Positions 47,158-60,000 of a DNA stretch of 64,000 bases are shown here, one piece after another. The notes under the pieces are model-generated. The model worked only from the letters and a program-made list of their open reading frames with translations. It was not told where the DNA came from and made no database searches. This DNA comes from Phallus indusiatus (lineage: Eukaryota > Basidiomycota > Agaricomycetes > Phallales > Phallaceae). Numbering within the stretch: position 1 is the stretch's first letter; every line of letters begins with the position of its first letter. The DNA lies in the NCBI GenBank assembly GCA_027605045.1, contig JAQFWX010000043.1:248001-312000 (forward strand). The letters run 5' to 3'. The position numbers and the translations under genes are program-made.

Positions 47158-50100
47158 ATGTCTTCCATATCGTCTTCAACGCGCACGCCTTCATTTACAC
47201 TCAGTCTTCAAGCTTTGCTCACTTTTCCAATTCGCATTTGCAATCCACCGCCTGCTGCAAGTTCAGTACGCAGTTGTAAAAGTAAGAAAAAAAAAGACTG
47301 AAATCTCGAAAACTGGCTGACATTTCTCTTTTCTTTTCTATTAGTAACACCGCTAATCAAAGTCTCGCTGGACGATGTGCTCAACAAACGACATCTACCG
47401 CCTTTGACTTTAAAAGACTTCGAAGAATGGCTCGTCTTTGTCGAAGGAAAAGTGCAATACCTCTATTTTCTTCTCTGGCTCAAAGAGTACGAGGCCCGCT
47501 ACGCCACATGGCTCGCTGAATTCGGCTTTTCGTATTACCCTACAACACGTCTCTCGTCGTCCAAATCCAACTCTAGTCTTAAAACTACTACAGACGCGAC
47601 AGGTCTTGGTTCTACCGCCGGTAGCGACAGCCCCCAAGGTCAAAATCACGCTCAAGGTCTCGCGGTCCCTACTGCTGCCAATATCAACTACATCCCCCCA
47701 TCCCCTTCTCTCGCGCTCTTCTTTACACGCGCCAAAAAGACATTTCTCGATCCAACAGCATCTCCAGCATCCCCATACACGCTCCCTTACTCCGCCCTTT
47801 CAACTCTTATCCCACAATCATCATCAACACCAGCCTCCACGCACTCTTTCAGCGCTTCAATTCCTCAATTTAATACTGCTTCGCGCCCTGATCTGGTCGA
47901 TATTAATGAAAAATGGAAACACGCCTCTCGTGCACTATTCGGTCCGGATTGCCATCCTCACCCTCATCCTAAAGAGTTTGCTGCCCTGGCGAATCATATC
48001 CGTGGTGTTCTCAAAGATAGCCTTGAACGATTCGCGGTCTCGGCCTGCCATAATGTTGGAACCAGGAGAGCATGGTATGGTATCTTTTCTCCTTCTTGGT
48101 TTTTCACACACAGTTCATACATATTTACCCCGGTATTATTTACCCGCATATACTCGAAACTTTTCTTTATCTGCATTTTTTTTTTTCATTTTCCCCCTCA
48201 TCTTCTCGATTTGATATTTGATATTATAATCTCACTGATATGACTTTTTTTTTATTACCTCCGATTAGGTGCGGACTCGCGGGCGGCACAGTTATTGTTC
48301 TCCTCCTCGGCATCCTCCCCACTTTGATTGCTTTTTTCTATGGTCACTCAAGATGGATTCGTTTAGTCGGGTTTCTCGGGTGCTGGCTTGGAGGGACAGT
48401 GATTTTCAGCAGTTTACACGGGGTAAGCCATTTTTTTTCTAATCATATCAGTTGCTTGTTGCCTTTCCCTTTTGTCATCTTCATCTTCATATATGACTTT
48501 TTTCATTTCCCTACGGTTCGACTTCTCCAGCCACACCCTCCACGTTGTTTTCCTTCTTTTTTTTCATTACTTTCCCCCCTTCCTCCTCCCTCTCTTACAT
48601 TCCGTACTCCGCCGTTCGTGATAACAACAAAACAACTTACGCGCCTTCCTTCTCCCTTGCATTCCCAGATATGTATGATGATCTACCTATTCGGTGATCT
48701 CCGTCAACTACGCTCATTCGAGCTTGTCAAGCCAGCAATTTCCAACCCCCGCGCGATTGCTCGTGCCAGACCTAGGTTAAGGAGCTTTTTCACCAAAACT
48801 GGAGAGGAAGAGAAGCCATCCGTGAAAGAGAAGAACAACAACAACCCTTCACCTGCGAAAAACCATCATCACCCGAATGGCGTTGAGACTCCTCAAAGAA
48901 AGGCTGATCAGAGGCATAACAAGGATGATATTAATCATGATAAGGATGTTCCCGATAATCGTCAGCCGGTCGTAGTGCCTCCAGCTTCTTCTCTTCCTGC
49001 TGGCAACAATGGACCTTCTTCTTCACCTTCAGCACTCGTTTTACCTGTGACGGCAGCAACGGATGCACCCGTTGTGAAGTTGGGATTTTCGGTTGGTAAC
49101 AAAGGCGAGAAGACCGGAGAAGGAGAACTCGCCGCGGGCAAGGAAGGCGACAAACCAACTGGTGGTGACCACAAACTTCCGTTACAACTATCGACGATTC
49201 TTTCTACACCTGAAGATGCATTATCACCTATCGCTGAATCCCCTTTGTCGACCAGTGCGAGTGTATCCCCAGCTTCGAGTATAGGCGATTTCAAAGAGAA
49301 GAAATCTCATCTGGACGTTCCTAATTCTACGAGTATTCAGCCAAATGCTTCAGCGACGACGGATTTAGCCGACTCTGAATCTGACGAGTCTGATTCGTCT
49401 TCAGATCATGGGATTGTTATCTCTCCTGCGTTCCAGACGTCGATGAATTACGAACATCAGGATGAGTGGATGTGGGAAAGCAAAGGAGATGGAGGCGGCG
49501 GTGGCGGTGGATGGAGAACATCTGACAATGGAGAAAAGGGGAAAAGTCAAAAGGAAACTTGGACTACTTCGAGGAATACTTCTGCTTCGTCTCCTGGATC
49601 TCGTGTTATATCTGCTTTTAGTTCGGTCATTCAATGGGCTACGTTTGGTGTTTCCTCGTCAACTGGTGTCGGTGTTAGATCTTCTGGTAACAAAGACAAA
49701 GTTGACACGGCAGTCTCGCAAGATGACGAAAAGGCTCAGCTTTCTTCTTCTGCCTCCCCAACTTCTGCGACTATACTTGATGCGGCTGCTAGTACTACGC
49801 CGGATCCTACTACACCTCGACCTACAAATCACGCTGGTACATTCGGCGTACGAAGTTGGATTGGTGGAGGTGCTACAAATCATCAAGACGACAATCAACA
49901 CATTTCTCACAGCAACAAACGAAATAGCGCACGGAGCAGCGCGTCTATGACAAGACCTTCGTCGTGGGACCACCATCGACGTGTGTCATCATCTCGTGGA
50001 TCCCGTTGGTCTCGCGGATTCGGATTCAACTTTGGACTTGCTCGTGGTGTGCATTCTGTTCCTGAAGAAGGTGCTTGTGAAGAAGACTATGATGATGACG

Positions 50101-51608
50101 ATGCCGAACGTCAGTTTGGGAGGAGTCTTGTGCCGTCGTCGATACATGCTCGTACGTGTCCGCCTGCCGAGGGATACTATTGTGGAGAGACTATGATGAA
50201 TGAGAATGAGACGATGACGTATGAGGAGGAAGATGGTACGACGACATGTCATGCTCGGTCGACATCTCAAGCGCAGACTATTGAATCGTTCTATGCTCCT
50301 CCACCTCGTGATCGTGCGTCTATTTTTGGGACGGGTGCGTTGGTGCATCATCATCGTTATACTTCAAATGCTGCCGCGTCGACGGCAGATACGATTCCAG
50401 AGGATCAATGTACGGCGAGCTTTATACCACGAGAGTATGCCGCGGAGGTGTTACCTGATTTGGAGTCTGTTCCGCGCGTTTCGTTGTCGATGAGTAGAGC
50501 GTCTGGTGAAAGAGATGTTGTAGTCAATGAGAAAGATTCGCCTGTGCATCCAGATTCGAATCCCATCCCGAGCTCGACCCAAGTTTCGCCGCCTCGTGTT
50601 CCTCCTCGTCCGCCTATGTTCGATTTTCAGGGTTTACCTGGTATGCATTTCGACGACGAACAACTTGGTCAAGATGGAGATGACGAAGACGCGAATAAGG
50701 AGAATATACCTCTGGAGCCTACTCCGCTGCGTCCGGTACGACCACGGCCGCCTAGACTCAATCTTCACACATCAGCTTCAGTAGCAGCGCCATCATCTAC
50801 ACCTATAGGTGCATCTCGTGCTATCCCACCAATTTCGCCAGCTTTACCGTCATCTCAATTCACACACTCTGTTAACCCAGATTACCATTATGCGAGTGCT
50901 GCTGCTATAGCCAACGCCAACAGCATGTCTTCATTATCTTCACCATCGTCGTCGGCGCCTCTTCCTCTCCCTCTCAAGACTCAAAACTCCTCTAAATTCT
51001 GGTTCGACACGTGTCCGCGTCATCCAGCCGTCGAAGCTAAGATCGCTGAAGCCGCTGCTCTTGAAGAACAGAAGAAAAGGAACGCCGCTCTTCTTCCACC
51101 ACCTACACCTCGCTCTCTCGTCTCTTTTTGGTCCAGCTCTGCTTCTGCGTCTGCTCCTTCGACATTTCATTCGATATCTAAGGGTTTACTACCCAAAGAA
51201 GGTAATGGCGTTGGCGACGGTACTACGTATCCTTACCCACACGCCTCTCCAGCCTGGACGTTCAGAATGAGAAATCGAATTCGCAACTTCACCCGCTCAG
51301 GAACACCCCTATCGACATCTTCAATTCCACCAATCGTACCAGCCCCCTCCACTCGTCCGTCCTCCGCTCAACTCTCCTCAAACTTTCTTCTATCTGAAGA
51401 TTCTTCGTCAAGCGGGGACGAACGCTGGCGAAGTCGGCTTAAATCTGTCATGTCCGTTCCTGCATTCGGCCCGTTAACACGTGTCTTGTCTCCGTTAGTG
51501 AGTCGTGGACAATGGGAGATTGTCATTCGGAGTGCGATGTATTCGTTTCTTAGCGTGTGGATCTGGTTAGGTGTTATTGTTAGTCTGCCCGTTTTGCATG
51601 TCCGGTGA
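47158..51608 (+). CDS. RGS-domain membrane protein, 1315 aa
   Basis: Exons 47158-47281, 47345-48074, 48269-48422 and 48669-51608 join with phases 1, 2, 0, giving 1315 aa. The N-terminus has a split RGS-like domain: ITPLIKVSLDDVLNKRHLPP, LTLKDFEEWLVFVE, YLYFLLWLKEYEARY, a low-complexity insert, then INEKWKHASRALFGPDCHPH and FAALANHIRGVLKDSLERFA. Three helices follow (AGGTVIVLLLGILPTLIAFF, LVGFLGCWLGGTVIFSSLHG, ICMMIYLFGDLR). Then come about 800 disordered Ser/Pro-rich residues and a final hydrophobic segment (FLSVWIWLGVIVSLPVLHV) at the C-terminus. RGS proteins accelerate GTP hydrolysis on G-alpha subunits. RGS plus membrane helices recalls Rax1-type proteins, but the subfamily is not settled. 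The long shadow frames in this region are artefacts. Confidence 0.83.
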
Positions 51609-52913
51609 AAAACCGAACTTGGCCTTTTTTCCTCTTACGGAGTGACACGTGAGTTTGGAATAACATACTTTTTGTTTTTTTGTGTTCATTACTTACGTGT
51701 CTTGCGTTCTATAGAACATCTGTTCCTCGTTTCTTTCTTTTTATTAATATCATCGAGCATAAATTCCGTCTACCCTCTTGACCTCAGTTCCCACCTCATT
51801 TAAATATCCTTCACGCACGCACGCATCCTTTCCTTCATTTTTTCTTCTCTTCCTCTAATTCTACACTCCTTTTTTCCCCATCCCATCAACCCTGTATTGT
51901 TAGCGCATTCCCTTTCCTCCTTCTCTCGCTCTAAACGTTTTCTCATTAAATTCGAGATTACCGTTTTGTTCTCCACTTTCACTCTCTTTTTTTAAAAAAC
52001 CTGACCATTCATTTGTTTCTTCACTACGACTTCTCAAAAGTATTCCGTCTTTCTTGGTGTTTTCCTCTCTATTATATTCTATCACTTGAAACCATAATTG
52101 TCAAAGAAATCAATTGCCTCGAGTTCCAGCCCTGTTTTTTTTCTTCTGTTTTGCACTCCATTTTTTCCCCTTCCTTTCTTTGCATTCGTTTCATTTTTCT
52201 TATATCACTACTTTTAAATCAAACACAATATTAGTTAATAAGTTGACAAAGTAAAGTAAAGACTCGGACATTTGCCTGTCAGTAGTAGCAGTAGCAATAA
52301 CAGTCGTACGTAGTAGTAAGCATTTTCAAATTTAAAAAGACGTTACCCTTTCTTCTCGAGTTTGAGTGCAAAGGGTGTCAATTCTGATAAGAGCTTGTTC
52401 GAAGGCACCCTCTTTCAATTATTTCGATGAATAGATATTTATTTGAATACATAAAATGATTGTTACAAATCGAGTGTATTTCGTACATGTCAATGCATGA
52501 GGTGTGAACAAAAAGAAAGAAAGAAAGGATACAAATTGATGATCGATCCAAAAAAAGACAGAGATCGGAAAGATGCAAAGAAAATACAAAGAGAGAAGAA
52601 GTACATGCGTCGAGGTCTCAAATACACAATGAGTGGTTACAATTCCATAATAATAATAAAAATAAGAAACAAACAAACAAAAAAAGAAGAGAGAGAGAGA
52701 GAGAGAGAGAGAGAATCGGAGAGAGATACATAATTCGAGTGAATGACAATGATAGACAAAAGAAAAAAAATAAATCCGGGTCCAGGATATCACAAAATCC
52801 GTGGGTATGACGAGACCATATCGAAGGGTATAAAGGAAAATGAAAAGAAAGAAATTCAACACGAGGGGCCGGATCCAGGAGCCGATAGCCGAGAGGTACC
52901 GTAAAATCAAGAA
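51609..52913. other. Intergenic between convergent genes, low complexity
   Basis: About 1.3 kb between the RGS gene (+) and the RVRF gene (-). It is T/C-rich after the RGS stop and A/G-rich toward the right, with a GA microsatellite at 52689-52714. No gene seen. Confidence 0.5.
52689..52714. repeat. (GA)13 microsatellite
   Basis: Uninterrupted GA dinucleotides, followed by a further GAGAGAGA after a short ATCG interruption. Confidence 0.9.
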
Positions 52914-55900
52914 TCAAAAAACCTCGTTGTCTTCATCAATACCACCGCCACAGCCACCAGGACCACCATCATCATTATAAGCATCAAAAGCATCCCTCTC
53001 TTCATCCTCCTCATCAAAACTGAAATCAACTTTTCCTGATTTCTCAGGACTCAAACCCAAATCAACACACCCCCCATGCATCCCCCGTTTCAAAAACACA
53101 ATCGTCCCATTCTCCGACATCTCACTCCTCAAATCGTTCAACTCGAGTCGAATAGATATATCAAGCTCTTCGCACTCGATAACCTCCTCTCTCGTCAAAT
53201 CGCGTGTATATTCTTCTCCTGTTTCTTCGTCGTAACATATCTTGTAAGGCGTCGAGAGTGCCCAGTATGTAGGCATGTATGCAAGATTGTCGGCTTTGTC
53301 CGCTTCGAAGACGTGTATTGTGTTTTGGGTTTCGGCGAAGCGGACGCGACGACCACGACGGTCGGGGTTGTTTGAGAATATGGATGAAGACGCGGGGAGA
53401 CTGTTGAACGAAGAACAAGTCTTAGAGAAAACGCGCTAGATAATGAAAAAGAAAACACTCACGGGCGCGACTTGCTTTCACCGACATCTTCCCTCGTATG
53501 AGAGGTCGGAGTAAACAGCCCTATCCCCATACGTCTCTTCCTCCGCTCTTCAGCCATCCATTTAACCCGCTTCATCAATTTCTCTCTCTGAACTTCAATC
53601 TCTTCATTCGTCAACCGTGTCTCCTCATCATCCTCGTTGACGGCGGCTGTGGCGGTATCATTCAAATTCTCGTTATCATTCTCGTTATCGTTACTGTTGT
53701 TGTCGTCATGGTTGATATCCTCCCAAGGCCTTTCTCTCTTGGGCTTCTTGTTCTCGTCTTGAACCCGATCGAGTCGCGGTGGTTTACTTCTGCTCATACT
53801 CTTGCGTCTAATCCTCCTCAAAAGATTCTCGTTTAGCGTTTGGAGGTCGTTCCCAGGTAATGGCCGAGTCGACGAGTCGTCGCTGTGGCTGCTAGTTGTG
53901 GTAGAAGACGACGACGACGAAGCGCCGCTAGGTTCGCTCCCCGTGTATATAGTGAATTTAGGTCGTGGGGGTAAAGTGGGGAGCGATGGCGGTGGAGAGG
54001 AACTCGGCTCCGAATCAAATTCAAAAGGATCGTATGGTTTGTCGTTATCGTCATCGTCGTGGTCGTCGTTATTGACATCGTTCTCATTCTTCTCATCGTT
54101 AGCGTCGTTATTGTCGTTATCGTGTCCCGCGTATACTTTGGATGTAAGTTTCGGCCACGAGTCGAACTCGAATGGCTCATAGCCCTCGCCGTCACTGTCC
54201 TCCTCCTCCTCGCCGCCCTCGGCTGCTTCACGATCGCCGTCCCCCCTGCGTCCTTCGCTTGGCTGATGCTGAAGCGGAACCGCGGGGAGGGGGGCCTCCT
54301 CGTTGCTGCTGTTGCTGCCGCTCGCTGTGATCGCGCCCTCGGAGGACGGGGCGCTCCTGCTGGTGCTCAGCATGCTGAGGCTCGCTTCATTGAGGAGGAG
54401 CGGGTTCAGATGCTGGTCCCCCAGCACGCACCGTTCGATCGAGGTGAATCGATCGTTCGGCGAGCCGAAGGATGGACGACGGGACATTATGGGTGCGGAT
54501 GTGGATGCGGGTACGGGTGCGGGACTGGTGGACGGCATAGATGGATTGTCGAGTGGAGGCGGGCTGGAAGTCGGCGTGGAAGTCGGGGAGAGGGATGTCG
54601 TGGAGTGAAGTGGTGCCAGTATAGCGCGTAGTTGGATGGAGTCGGGTGATTGATTATATGTTACCGGCGGGCTCGATGACTGGCTGGAAGGAGTCGGTGG
54701 TCCAGATGCCCCGGAACTCGTTGAGGACGGCGGACTATCATAAGTCTGCCGTCCTTCGACGACCCGTCTCCTTCTGGCCACGACGAAAGGAGGAAGTGGA
54801 GTGAGGATTCTTGTACCGGGGGACGACGCGTTTGGCGTAGCAGTTTTGTCGTTTAGAGAATTGGAGAGGTATAACGGCCTGGGCGTGGTATTTGGAAGGC
54901 GGGGTGTCGCTGGCGATGATAAACTCGGGGAGCGTGGAGCGATTACTTGCTTAGACGAAGATTTAAACTGAAATGGTAATTCGAATACGTGATTTTGAAC
55001 CGGTTTTGGTGTCGGTGTTCTGACCGGTTTAATATTTCTAGAAAAGAGGAACAATAATAACCCGGTGAGAAAAACGTCAGAGATTTTGTTTTTCTATCGG
55101 TACTTACGAAAAGCAAGAAGAATCTTCGCGTAAAATGGACGCTGGACCAGAAGTTCTAGAAAAGGTCAGCAACTAGACATTTCACCCGAGAGAGACCTTT
55201 CACTCACTCAACCAAGAAGGATTTATTTGGTGTAGTATTTTCAAAAACGTCATATAATATTTTTCTTAAAAATTCGCTAGATTAGCTTGGAACAGTTATT
55301 GAGGACGGCAGCGTACCGAGCAGAATTAACCCTTATAGTATCATCCCCGTGCTTATTCAAGACAGCGGATATATGATTGGAATGTGACTCTGTATTAATT
55401 TTGGAGATATCTTTGAAAATCGTAACGTTGTTACTATTAGAATTCGAGTGGATTGCACTTGTTTCGGCGGTGTCGCGGGGAATGGAAGGAGTGTGGGTGT
55501 TATGAGCTGTAGTTGTGAAAACGTCGTTGATAGTACCGGGTATTAACGATGCCCTTGCTGTTGGTTGTAATCTTAGAGAAGATGGGGGTGTGATACGAGG
55601 GAATGATCTAAACGGGCTTTGAAGGGGGAAACGATATGAGTTTTCTGAGTGAGTCTCCATCAAGAACAGTCGATACTTGCCTATTGGTAACCGCGCTTTG
55701 TGTACTACTCAGGCTCGAAAGACGTGAGCGAGCAGTTTGATAGCCGGAATCGGCAGATACGTCAGATCTGGGAAGGATTATAATTTGTGAGTGAAACGAA
55801 TGTCAAGAGAAGACGAGAAAAATGAGTTTAATACTTGATAGATGACCTGGACCTTCGAATCACGTCCGACTGACGGCTGAGAAGGATTCTGTATTAGCAC

Positions 55901-56694
55901 AAATGACACGAAAGATCGAGCGTGTCTGAAACATACCGGGAGAGAGTCTCTGTTGGGGAAGATGGGATATCACCTGGTAGTGGTTCGGAAACCAAAAGAC
56001 GATGTTTAGGCATGGTTGTGAATGCCAAGGGACTATCGTCGACAATATTCTTTGTGATTTTTGGGGTATTATTTGCTTGTTTCTCTCCTGTAGGACGACT
56101 TTTGGGAGACGCTCGACTACGCGAGTTTATGAGTGGATGGGACGCGCCTAGTGCATATAAGGAGGGGACTTACCGAGTTCTGCAACGTGATATTAAAGAC
56201 TTGAAGCAGTATCTCACGAACTCCCAAATGACGATTACGAGAAGAGCGGACAAGACATATCGGGAGAGGGGTGTGGGGCGAGGCGCGTTATAGAAGAACG
56301 ACTTGTTAGATGATGCCGAAGGCAAAAGACCATGAGCGAAAGGGTCTGAGGAGTAGGCTGCTGCGCGATAGCGATCACCAATGTTCTCCATGCCGCGGTA
56401 CGGTTTAGAAGAAATCATAAACGCGTCGTCAGGTCCCGATGATGAAGGGCCATTTTGGGCGGGTGGCGTCGTTGTCTTTGCAGACGATTGACGTTGCTTC
56501 TCGTGATTTTGATCTTTGGGGGAGTTTTGGCGGGGTTTAGAAGAAGATGAGGATGAGGGGGAATCGAGGGAGGGGTCGTAATGAAGCGGGGGGATGATGT
56601 CGTTGTCGATGTTGTTAATCCAAAAAAGAAATACGCCTCCGAAGAATCCGCTGAGTGACATGACACACAAGAACATGAAATCAAAATAATCCAT
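52914..56694 (-). CDS. Membrane-anchored disordered protein with C-terminal RVRF motif
   Basis: Start ATG 56692-56694 (MDYFDFMFLCVMSLSGFF), stop 52914-52916. Phase-consistent exons: 56174-56694, 55937-56116, 55835-55876, one exon ending in a GC donor (AG|GCAAGT) near 55720, one near 55303-55620, one near 55110-55155, 53459-55040, and 52914-53409. The N-terminus has two membrane segments (VMSLSGFFGGVFLFWI and YVLSALLVIVIWEFVRY) around a Ser/Pro loop. About 800 low-complexity residues follow, with acidic EPFEFDSWPKL and DPFEFDSEPSS repeats. The most ordered part is the C-terminal 130 residues, from RRGRRVRFAETQNTIHVFEA through YMPTYWALSTPYKICYDEET. RVRF fits the PP1 docking consensus. I do not recognise the family. 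An alternative is two genes split near 55277. Confidence 0.62.
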
Positions 56695-57075
56695 AGTGGT
56701 GAGAATGGGGTAAACAATAAGGGCATAAGCCAAAATGGGTGGGTGGCGGAGGGGGTAAACGTTGAGGGGGAGAAGGAAAAAGGACGCAAAATTGGTTAAG
56801 TGTGACAGCCCCGGCGGGGGGTGAATGGATACTCCCCCTACAGTGGCACGCGTTGTGACACGTGATTTCACCTTACTACTTAGAAATCAAATATCCCGTA
56901 CAACTGGATCTGTTAGGGTCGATGCTCTGCAACCCTGTGCTATGTCTTATCCCCGGGAAACACGACAATAGCAAAGCAAGTTTTTTATTTATTCTGTAAA
57001 CAAACAACTGAAGAGAAAAATACATCTGACAAGAGCAGCGATTTAATAGCACCAGAATACACCGAATTAAAAAAT
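56695..57075. other. Short intergenic region
   Basis: About 0.4 kb between the OPT gene's 3' end and the start of the RVRF-motif gene, which are in tandem on the minus strand. The frame upstream of 56694 stays open but without an ATG. Confidence 0.5.
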
Positions 57076-60000
57076 TCATGTCTCGTTAAGATCATCATCG
57101 AAATCACGCCTCTTGTTGTGTAAGTTTGCAGTAGTCCTGGAAAACAAGATCATTGATTATTAGTTACCGGGAGAGCATACTTTGGAGTTTCATCAGAACG
57201 CACCGCATTGCCAACCGGGTTCAAAGCCCAACTAAGCGTGTGTTAGTGTTTCGGAAAAATAAATAAATGACAATTAATAAACATACTTAGGGAAGGCTAC
57301 AGTAAGTCCACCCGCACCAGCCAGAGTAAACTTGAAGAAGAAACTTAGTCATCAGTTCATATATTCAGAGCCAACTCACCGAGAATATGAACACAAAAAT
57401 CTGTGCTCCGCCATCAATAGCAGCTCCGAAAAGATACTACAAATAAGAGAAAGAAAAAAAATTAAATCAAGAACTCTACAAACAACTTATTTTTAGAAGT
57501 CATTACACGTACATTGTACTTCCGGAACCACCCAGCGCGGTATCTTCGGATATAAAAGTGCGAAGTCAATCCGATCGCCATCCAAGTATTAATGTAGCCG
57601 TTCGTTCCGCCAGCCAAATCACCGATATAACCTTATCGCCACAAAAAAAAAAAAAGCAAATCAGGAAAACCATGAATTGTAATAAAGAATCGACTCAACT
57701 GGCTAAAATCGCGGTATTGACTGATTTGAGCCAGTTCCATTTGAGTTTCTTGTACATCACCCACGGAATAACGGGGAGTGCCAGTCCGATTACAATGCCG
57801 ATGGGAACGATGAAATAAGGTCCGTGAGGTCCGTCTTAATGTCGGATGTGAGTGATTCCAATACAGTGCAAACGAGCTAATTGATCTTACAGATTTCTTT
57901 GCCGAGAGCTCCCCAAAGAACAGCTGCAAGCCAAAATGTCAGTGACACTACAAGGCACACGAAAACAGAGACACCAAAAATACCATTAGCATTAAAAGAT
58001 TGAATTTGCTGACCACTCCAAACACGCGTTCCTTGGTTGCTCAACTATATCAAAATTAGTAACGGATAATCCTTTTAGTAGCCTATACATACGAGGATCG
58101 TTCGTTCGTTGCTGACGACAATTTGCATGATCACATCTAAAGTTCATATGAGAAATGTATAGCAGAAGAGATTTAGAGCAACAACTGACAATTCAAAATG
58201 GCTCCAACCATCGTTCCAGTGACCTGGACAATGAACGTAGCCTAAACAAACCGATCAGAACTTCTGAATCAAGAGAACTGAAACGTAATAAGGCATACGC
58301 GAGGAGGCACTAAAAATCAAGAGTTAGTCAACAACAAGGAAGATACATAGCACTCGAACGACGCACGTTTAGTGTATTGACCCAACTTCAGATCGGAAAG
58401 CATCGATGTAGCTTGTGAAAGAGAAACACTTGAATACAATTGGAAGTACTGAAAAAGACCACTCGTTTCAGGCTCGATTCTCTAAACCAGGATGTAAAAA
58501 ATAAAACGCACCATGTTGGCTTGAGATGATCCTGGAACGAGAGCTGCTCCCAATATTTGGAAAAGGTTTTGCATGACAGGTGTCCAGCTGTTATCGTCGT
58601 TTTCAGAGCACAGTTATAGGATTAAAAATCAATGTCACTTACGCAAAGATGGCGTTCATGGCTCCATAGAATGGTAAAGTCAAAACAGAGAATGCCAAAG
58701 CCACTATCAAAGACCACCAAGGCAATCTTGAAAAAAGCAAGAAGTTTAACAACTTGAAATGCAAATGCGATGAAATGAAACTGTTCTTACTGTGATTTTT
58801 CAGTGTGTATGCAAACCACTGGTGATCATGTTAATTTTCAAAAGACACATGTAAGCGCACGTTTCGACGTACTAGCAACGACAAATGCTAAAATGATTTC
58901 ACTTATCAGAATGCGGACACAATCACGAGATCGTGATAGACTAACCTGAGAGTGCAGTACCACCGTACCACCACATTGGGACTTGATTCGCGAATCAGCA
59001 ATAGTTTTAGAAATGATGCTGCATTATCTTTACCTTCAGGATAACGCTATATCGAAATTCATGGGATTAAATCTTGTAGCATTAAGGAGAACAAAATTCT
59101 TACCTTCATCTTCTTGTAATGAGGATCCTCAACACCATTGCCCTTGAAACTTAAAATTTATATATATAAGTAACGTCTCGCGATCTTTTTTTTTTAAAAA
59201 AAAACATACTAATCCGCAAATGCACCATAAAGCTCTCTACCATGCCTATCAACAACAAGAAAAAAACACGCTCTAGCACTGCTATTGGCTAGAGAAAAGG
59301 TCCGCAAAACGTACCATAACAGAATATGAACAAAGGTCCCCCCTGTTCCAAACGAAAATTAGCATATGTCATGATGGGGATTGAGGTCAAAACTTGCCAA
59401 TGGAAAGGTTCAATCCCAAGTTGTAAATGACCGTAGAACCACTCTGCCAAGGTTGTCCGATTATCTCAAAAGCGGTACGATTCAATGAGAAATCACTGTT
59501 AGCAAAAGAATGTCAACGGAACGGTTTCATAAAAGAACGTTTATAGTTTGTTCAACGTACGGGTTCAAAATAGCAGTTTGATTGTAAACTGTCCCATTTT
59601 CGACTGCGATTCATAGTTATTATGAAGTTGCACAGATTGAAATCCTGTAATAAACTCACAAAACAAGTTTTGACTGATGAAAGGGAAGTTTTTCGAATGC
59701 CATACGTCTCCCGCAAAGATCAGTGGAAGAAGGAGATAGTTGATTGCCCATCCCACGTAAACTAAGATAAAATTTAATCGACAAATAAGGTTAAGAGCAG
59801 CCAAATGTGATTTTTTTTACCGGAAATTTGGGTTACGAGAGGTTGATAAAACGGTGCACTCGTGATATCTATTTCAATTAGATTAGGAGGAGAATTTTTT
59901 AAACAAACCTGGTTTTTTTTTTACTTACTTGCCCAATCAAGTCCGAAACCGAGAAGACCCATTCCTTCGTTACCTTCCGCACCACCGAAAATGTAGGACA

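Noticed and set aside
47438..48214. 258-codon second frame inside the RGS gene
   Set aside because: Shadow of the RGS reading frame; composition is Ser/Leu/Pro skewed and it ignores the supported splice sites.
53498..54631. Plus-strand frames antisense to the RVRF-motif gene
   Set aside because: Val/Ile/Ser-rich translations are the mirror image of the Asp/Asn/Ser-rich coding sequence on the minus strand; no motifs.
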